Shown: one piece after another, positions 59,392 to 64,000 of the stretch
Layout: every line of letters starts with the position of its first letter
How positions within the stretch are numbered: position 1 is the first letter of the stretch
DNA from: Bacillus_BD oryzisoli
Lineage (GTDB): Bacteria; Bacillota; Bacilli; Bacillales; Cytobacillaceae
Direction: 5' to 3'
DNA: 64,000 bases
Assembly: GCF_036670025.1 (NCBI RefSeq)
Contig: NZ_CP137640.1
Location: 902,001-966,000 of the forward strand
Notes under the pieces: model-generated
The model's input: only the letters and a program-made list of their open reading frames with translations
Told to the model about the DNA's origin: nothing
Database searches by the model: none
Translations under genes and position numbers: made by a program

Positions 59392-60642
59392 TTAATCCTC
59401 CTTCTTATTCAGCACTTTTTTTTGAGCTCCAAGGTCAATAATTTTTATATCTGGCTTCACGGTTAATTCCGCTTTCGGATATGATTTTTTCCAATTATAC
59501 TGTTGAAATTCCTGATAGGTTTTAAAATATTTTCTTGCATACACAGATAAAGGGTATGGGGATCCTTTTAATTCGGTTTGCGTTTTTTTTATAAGTTCTT
59601 CAAATATAGATTTCGTATTTTTTGCTATATGTTCCTTTAAGACTTGTTGCTTCTTTGGCTCTTGTGCATAGTTGACCAAGGATGGATTTGACATAATTAC
59701 TACGTTCAGCGGGACTGTTATATCAATTTTTGATTTGTCCCCTCTTACATTCATCTTGATTTTATTGTTTTTTGTTTTCATAATTCTTGCTGCCATCTGC
59801 TTAGTGTTATCAGAAAAAGGATCCGGCATATCGACTATGATATCTTTTATATCTGTTGTATCGTCAAGAATATTGACGATACGTGTTTCCAGTCCATTCA
59901 ACTTATCAATCATTACACCGTTTTTGAAGACAGCTGATCCGGTAAATTGGGTATTATCAAGATCCCCGGATACATTCAATTGTCCTGCTGTGTACTGATC
60001 TTCCTCTTTAAATTTGGGATTTTTTTCTCTTTCTGTAGTTGTATACATGGCTATAAAGAGGTCGGTTCCTCTATCCATCGCCGAATAATAACGAAAAAGT
60101 GTCGAGTCAGGAATAAGTCCATTATCAATTCCGTGTTTAATCATGAATTGAAAATACTTATGTGGTCTTGTTTCCATCCGCGGTTTATTTTTTTTGAAAT
60201 ATTCGAATGCCTTTTCTTTACATACCGCTAAATAAGTATCCGTACGAATTTCCTTATCTTTTAGTGTATCGAATATGACGGGGACAAAATCTTGATCTTT
60301 CGCAAAATCCTCCGAGACGATGATCACTTTTAATAATTCATAGCTGATATCACGGGAGATGACCGAATTGGCTGTCGCTTTTGCAGCAATAAAATCATTG
60401 GCATCAAACGAGATGATTTCCCGAGGTTTCTCCGTTGACCCGCCGCCTCCTTGTAAACTTCCGACTTCAGGATTGGCAATTAACATGGTTACTTTAATTT
60501 TTCCATCATATTTTGAACGGTCTAATCCCAGTCCGATGACATAGGCGTTTTCTTCCAATTCTTCCCGGTCCCAACAGCCTGTCATTGAACAAATGATGAC
60601 CATAAAAACGAATAGTTTACATACCTTTATTATTTTTTGCAT
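59392..60642 (-). CDS. Spore germination lipoprotein, GerAC family (C subunit), second operon
   Basis: 416 residues. The lipoprotein signal has lipobox SMTGC (Cys at about residue 22) followed by WDREELEE, the family hallmark. The N-terminal domain is AYVIGLGLDRS, and the C-terminal domain is at about 215-400. AAAGGAGAG precedes the ATG. It overlaps the B-subunit gene by 26 bases and ends two bases before the small membrane-protein gene. Confidence 0.93.
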   Translation of the reverse strand: MQKIIKVCKLFVFMVIICSMTGCWDREELEENAYVIGLGLDRSKYDGKIKVTMLIANPEVGSLQGGGGSTEKPREIISFDANDFIAAKATANSVISRDISYELLKVIIVSEDFAKDQDFVPVIFDTLKDKEIRTDTYLAVCKEKAFEYFKKNKPRMETRPHKYFQFMIKHGIDNGLIPDSTLFRYYSAMDRGTDLFIAMYTTTEREKNPKFKEEDQYTAGQLNVSGDLDNTQFTGSAVFKNGVMIDKLNGLETRIVNILDDTTDIKDIIVDMPDPFSDNTKQMAARIMKTKNNKIKMNVRGDKSKIDITVPLNVVIMSNPSLVNYAQEPKKQQVLKEHIAKNTKSIFEELIKKTQTELKGSPYPLSVYARKYFKTYQEFQQYNWKKSYPKAELTVKPDIKIIDLGAQKKVLNKKED

Positions 60643-61726
60643 GTTTGAACTCTCCTTTTAACAGTGCGACCGCCCATAAAAGTACGGAAATAATAGCAAA
60701 TGTCGGACCGGCTATTAACCGGATTTTTGCTTTAAATTCAAGGCCCACGTCAAGAGGTGTTTCCGGGATCATTCCAATCATCAAATAAATGGCTCCAAGG
60801 GCTGGAAACAAATATTCAAACTCTTTTATGTGAAATAAACCCCCGAATATTTTTGCATTTATATATAATAAACCAGCAAAACGAATAAAAGCAGCCATCA
60901 GCCACACCGGAAGAAATAAGGTTTCCACATTTGCAAGGAAATTGCCAATTGAAAAATAGCGAATTGCTGTATGGAATGGATAACCAAGACCTCCTAAGGA
61001 CCGATCAAACAGGCAGATAAAGACAAAAATGGCTGCGCTAATATGAATGATGTTTAAAATAAAAGCAAACCATGTACCTTTCGCAAAATCCTTAGTAGAG
61101 GACATGTTTGATAGTAAAACGGCTAAGATAACCAATTCCGCAAAAAGAGTTGTCGAATGAATACTATTTTTCAAAATGTCCTGTATTCCCGATCCCCAAA
61201 GAGGAAAGATAGCCTGTATACTGTTATCCTTGGTACTTAATAACAAGGCAAATCCAAAGGAAGCAATCACATACCAAATCAAGAGGTAGGCAACTGATCC
61301 AATGTGCTGGATGCCTTTTTTCGCCCCATAGACACAAACAAATACGAAAATAGCATATATGACTACTACCGGTGTCGTATTAAAATAGTACGCACGAATG
61401 ATGTCAGTGTACATTCTTGAATCAAATGAAAAGGCAAGTGAACTGACGATAGATAGATATAAAAGAACAAAAAATCCGATATATTTACCAAGTAGCTGTC
61501 GCGTTACACCAACCAGGTCTTTACCTTGAAAGATAGAGAGCGTTTTTAATAATAGGAACACGGGAATAAGAAAGATTCCACCTGATATAAGCGGGATCAT
61601 CCATGCTGCACTTTGCACGTCATTGTATAATGTAGCGGGAGTATTTTCAGTTGTTTTTGCACCGATCATTAGAATAGCGATGGATGTATATTCACGAAAT
61701 CCTAGTTTTCCAGGCGGTTGTTTCAT
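60617..61726 (-). CDS. Spore germination protein, GerAB family (B subunit), second operon
   Basis: 369 residues with about ten helices. The start (GKLGFREYTSIAILMIGAKT) is typical of the spore permease family, beginning before helix 1. It recognises the germinant in the inner spore membrane. AAGGAAAGGGAT lies ahead of the ATG; the A-subunit stop is 7 bases upstream. It is only distantly related to the first operon's B subunit, so a different germinant is likely. Confidence 0.92.
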   Translation of the reverse strand: MKQPPGKLGFREYTSIAILMIGAKTTENTPATLYNDVQSAAWMIPLISGGIFLIPVFLLLKTLSIFQGKDLVGVTRQLLGKYIGFFVLLYLSIVSSLAFSFDSRMYTDIIRAYYFNTTPVVVIYAIFVFVCVYGAKKGIQHIGSVAYLLIWYVIASFGFALLLSTKDNSIQAIFPLWGSGIQDILKNSIHSTTLFAELVILAVLLSNMSSTKDFAKGTWFAFILNIIHISAAIFVFICLFDRSLGGLGYPFHTAIRYFSIGNFLANVETLFLPVWLMAAFIRFAGLLYINAKIFGGLFHIKEFEYLFPALGAIYLMIGMIPETPLDVGLEFKAKIRLIAGPTFAIISVLLWAVALLKGEFKHAKNNKGM

Positions 61727-61732
61727 CAGGAT

Positions 61733-63271
61733 CTATCCCTTTCCTTTTTTGACCATGTCCTTTGGTTTCAAATACCCAGGACGGAGCCTTTCCTTCATTG
61801 GGACATGGCGAATAATCAAGTCCTCTGAGGAGAAAAATCTTGGTGTCATTGGTGCAAAGTATGGTGTGCCAAATGATTTCAGTGATGCTAAATAAAACAG
61901 TCCGATAATAAATAAAGCTGAGGCCCCATAGATACCGATAAATCCGGCTGAAAAAATAAACAGAAAACGGGTGATCCGGATGGCAAAATTCATGCTTGTA
62001 TCACTGATAATAAAAGAGCTTAAACCACTCAAGGCGATGACAATAATGACAATCGGACTAATAATATTTGCTTGAACGGCTGCCTGTCCCAAAATTAACG
62101 CACCGACAATCCCAATCGTTGGTCCAATAGGGGATGGCACGCGTAAGCCAGCTTCACGAATCAGTTCAAAAGCCAATTCCATCATCAAAATTTCAAATAG
62201 GGAGGGAAAAGGGACGCGTTCCCTTGTTCCGGCTATTGCCATTAATAAATCAGGCGGGAGCATTCCAATGTGAAAGTTTGTAATGGCGATATAAAAGGAA
62301 GATGTGAACATGGCGATAAACATTGCAACGAACCGTAAGATTCTGGTGAAATTTCCGTATGGAGTTCGTAAATAATGATCCTCCGGTGAATGGATCAATG
62401 CCCAAAACGTCGCCGGAAGAATAAGACTGCTTGGTGAATTCTCCATTAACAGGATCACATGGCCTTCTTCAATGAAAGAAGCAGCCCGGTCAGGCCGTTC
62501 GGAATAGAGGATCGTTGGATATAATGACCGCGGCCGTTCTTCTATATATTGCTCAAGTGTACTTAAATCCATGATTGATTCGACATCAAGGGAATGCAAT
62601 TTATCTTTCACAGTTTGGAGCAATTCTTCATTGACAAGATCCTTTTGGTAAACAAGGTACACGTTATTTTTCGAACGTTTAGAAATAAGCATAGTCTCTA
62701 CGATTAGGTTTTCATTTTTTAACTTTTTTCGGATCAAGGCGATGTTTGTGATGACTTTTTCGTTAAAAGACTCTTTAGGCCCTTTGACAATGACTTCAGT
62801 ATCTGGCTTGCCGATGGCCCTTCCTTGAATGTTTGCCGTTTCAAATAAATAACATTGTTCATCACCATCAACAATAAGCGCTGTATTCCCTCCATTAATC
62901 GATTCGAGAGTTTTCTCGATATTGGTCTCTGTATTAATAACTACTCCAGTGCAAAGATCAGGAATCCGTTTGTCCGGGATATCAATGCTAATTAATTTTT
63001 CTGTAATACCTTCCTGGATTTCACGTTTATCTACTATAGAACTGATAAAAATAATAAAGGCACGGCGATTGGTAGAACGTATTATAAACTCCCGTACTTT
63101 CACATCAATATTATTAGGGACACTATAAAGGGTTTTGAAAGTGGCTAAATTTTCCTCGTAATGAACGCTGATCTCTTGTTTCTTTAACTCAATCTCCTGG
63201 GCGTTCGACTTTTCCTTGAATTTTCGATTATTAACCGTACTGAATAACCTATTTAGTATATTCTTTCTCAT
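61733..63271 (-). CDS. Spore germination protein, GerAA family (A subunit), second operon
   Basis: 512 residues. A soluble N-terminal half with YSERPDRAASFIEEGHVILL is followed by about five helices. Family signatures are REAGLRVPSPIGPTIGIVGA and TRERVPFPSLFEI, and the C-terminal tail ends RPGYLKPKDMVKKGKG. It forms the multimeric channel part of the receptor. It heads the operon A-B-C-small protein, with a sigma-G-like promoter 26 bp ahead and GAGGG before the ATG. Confidence 0.94.
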   Translation of the reverse strand: MRKNILNRLFSTVNNRKFKEKSNAQEIELKKQEISVHYEENLATFKTLYSVPNNIDVKVREFIIRSTNRRAFIIFISSIVDKREIQEGITEKLISIDIPDKRIPDLCTGVVINTETNIEKTLESINGGNTALIVDGDEQCYLFETANIQGRAIGKPDTEVIVKGPKESFNEKVITNIALIRKKLKNENLIVETMLISKRSKNNVYLVYQKDLVNEELLQTVKDKLHSLDVESIMDLSTLEQYIEERPRSLYPTILYSERPDRAASFIEEGHVILLMENSPSSLILPATFWALIHSPEDHYLRTPYGNFTRILRFVAMFIAMFTSSFYIAITNFHIGMLPPDLLMAIAGTRERVPFPSLFEILMMELAFELIREAGLRVPSPIGPTIGIVGALILGQAAVQANIISPIVIIVIALSGLSSFIISDTSMNFAIRITRFLFIFSAGFIGIYGASALFIIGLFYLASLKSFGTPYFAPMTPRFFSSEDLIIRHVPMKERLRPGYLKPKDMVKKGKG

Positions 63272-63296
63272 CCTGAATCCCTCGAAACTTTTTTAG

Positions 63297-63326
63297 TAGT
63301 ATTCCACAAAAAGACAAGTATATGTA
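63297..63326 (-). promoter_or_regulatory. Sigma-G-like promoter of the second germination operon
   Basis: On the minus strand, TACATA (63326-63321), a 17-base spacer and AATACTA (63303-63297), close to the TGAATA/CATACTA consensus as I recall it. Confidence 0.55.
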
Positions 63327-63333
63327 AGAAAAT

Positions 63334-63390
63334 GGTTTAGTGCATTAAAGCGGCGGGGGCCTGTCCCCCGCCGCTTTAATGCACTAAACC
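63334..63390. repeat. Palindromic repeat, family A copy 3
   Basis: Perfect 26-base arms around a five-base CCTGT loop, with G5 and C5 next to the loop. It lies between divergent genes, just upstream of the sigma-G-like -35 box. Confidence 0.95.
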
Positions 63391-63477
63391 TTATGACCAT
63401 TTTTGTCTATGAAACTATTATTTTATGGTTTTCGCCTTATAATAGTAAGTAGGTCGATTAGGAAAGGATAAGACGTT

Positions 63478-64000
63478 TTGAAGAGGAAATGGTTGGGTAG
63501 TTCATTTATTACATTTGTTCTTGTGTTGATGGCTGTTGTTTTATATCTCCAATATTTGATGCAGCCGGATAGGAATCCGGAAATGAATCTGAATGCTCCG
63601 ATGCCGGATGGTCTTCATCCGGTAGTTGAGGAAAAGACGAATCAATTGCAACAACAAGCAGCGGAAAAAGGAATATCTATTGTTATAACCGATGGTTTTC
63701 GAAGTGCAGAAGATCAGGATAAATTATATGAAAAAGGCCGTTCAACAGAAGGAACGATCGTCACATATGCCAAAGGAGGAGAGTCTTATCATAATTTTGG
63801 ACTTGCTGTCGATTTTGCGATAAAGATTCCGTCAGGAGATGTGATTTGGGATATGTCGTATGATGGGAATGGGAACAGCATCCCGGATTGGACAGAAGTT
63901 GTATCGCTTGCCAAAGGCCTTGGCTTTGAATGGGGCGGGGATTGGGCCCGGTTTAAAGATTATCCTCACCTTCAGATGGACTTTGGCTTATCAATAGCTG
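63478..64000 (+). CDS. cwlK: CwlK-like M15 peptidoglycan peptidase, 3' end outside the window
   Basis: 174 codons are visible from a TTG start preceded by GGAAAGGA; the stop lies beyond 64000, probably close. One N-terminal membrane helix (residues 8-25) is followed by a VanY/CwlK-type zinc peptidase domain. Zinc and catalytic residues are in SYHNFGLAVDFAI (His, Asp) and DYPHLQM (His), with FEWGGDW between. CwlK of B. subtilis is an L-alanyl-D-glutamate endopeptidase of about this size; D-Ala-D-Ala carboxypeptidase activity is an alternative. Confidence 0.88.
   Translation, partial: MKRKWLGSSFITFVLVLMAVVLYLQYLMQPDRNPEMNLNAPMPDGLHPVVEEKTNQLQQQAAEKGISIVITDGFRSAEDQDKLYEKGRSTEGTIVTYAKGGESYHNFGLAVDFAIKIPSGDVIWDMSYDGNGNSIPDWTEVVSLAKGLGFEWGGDWARFKDYPHLQMDFGLSIA

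Noticed and set aside
1..64000. CRISPR array, prophage, intact insertion sequence, tRNA or rRNA
   Set aside because: No regular spaced repeats, transposase or integrase genes, tRNA-like cloverleaf or rRNA sequence was seen on reading both strands.

Overview
The window is chromosomal DNA of a low-GC, endospore-forming, motile member of the Bacillaceae (Bacillus or Neobacillus-like). The evidence is two germinant-receptor operons, the muramic-delta-lactam deacetylase gene pdaA, SinI/SinR-type regulators, a lia cell-envelope stress operon, motAB, and a block (yfkK-J-I-H, yfkE, yfkD, yfkAB, yfjT, pdaA, yfjO) that follows the gene order I recall for the B. subtilis yfj-yfk region. I see no rRNA, tRNA, CRISPR array, prophage or intact insertion sequence.

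1-7 kb: a sugar-phosphate operon (HAD hydrolase cut by the window edge, hydroxyacid dehydrogenase, KDPG aldolase, RpiA, membrane protein), a stand-alone HPr, a DEAD-box helicase, a 44-residue basic protein and a Rieske-type FAD oxidoreductase. 7-12 kb: the first germination operon (small membrane protein, then B, A and C subunits) behind a sigma-G-like promoter, followed by a decayed PLP-enzyme pseudogene. 12-16 kb: liaI-liaH, then liaF-liaS-liaR, with a terminator and an interspersed repeat between the two blocks. 16-22.5 kb: nitrite reductase nirBD with siroheme genes behind an Fnr-like box and ResD-like half sites, then a deletion remnant joining part of nosD to part of nosF. 22.5-30 kb: a YkvU-type flippase, an ECF sigma factor, an acyl-CoA thioesterase, mscL, acylphosphatase, an M29 aminopeptidase and topoisomerase III.

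30-34 kb: motAB, then an SlrR-like regulator, a SinI-like 41-residue protein and SinR. Here sinI and sinR are convergent rather than co-operonic. 34-48.4 kb: map, the yfk/yfj block with a PfeT-type P1B-ATPase inserted, class I fumarase, pdaA, a TetR regulator with twin operators and an rRNA methyltransferase. 48.4-57.5 kb: small membrane proteins, two LysR regulators, a P-type ATPase behind a yybP-ykoY (Mn2+) riboswitch, a CNNM/HlyC transporter and an RlmI-like methyltransferase. 57.5-64 kb: a HemAT-type oxygen sensor, a second germination operon (A-B-C plus a 52-residue two-helix membrane protein) and a CwlK-like peptidase cut by the window end.

Two families of palindromic repeat are scattered through the window. 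Family A has a G5-(N5)-C5 core (7078, 46037, 63334). Family B has arms of the form GGTGTCAGGCACC (21247, 41775, 56586). Four of the six copies begin directly at, or within a few bases of, a stop codon. The least expected items are the riboswitch-controlled ATPase, the nosD/nosF scar, the rearranged sin locus, the small membrane proteins tied to each germination operon, and the stop-codon-abutting palindromes.
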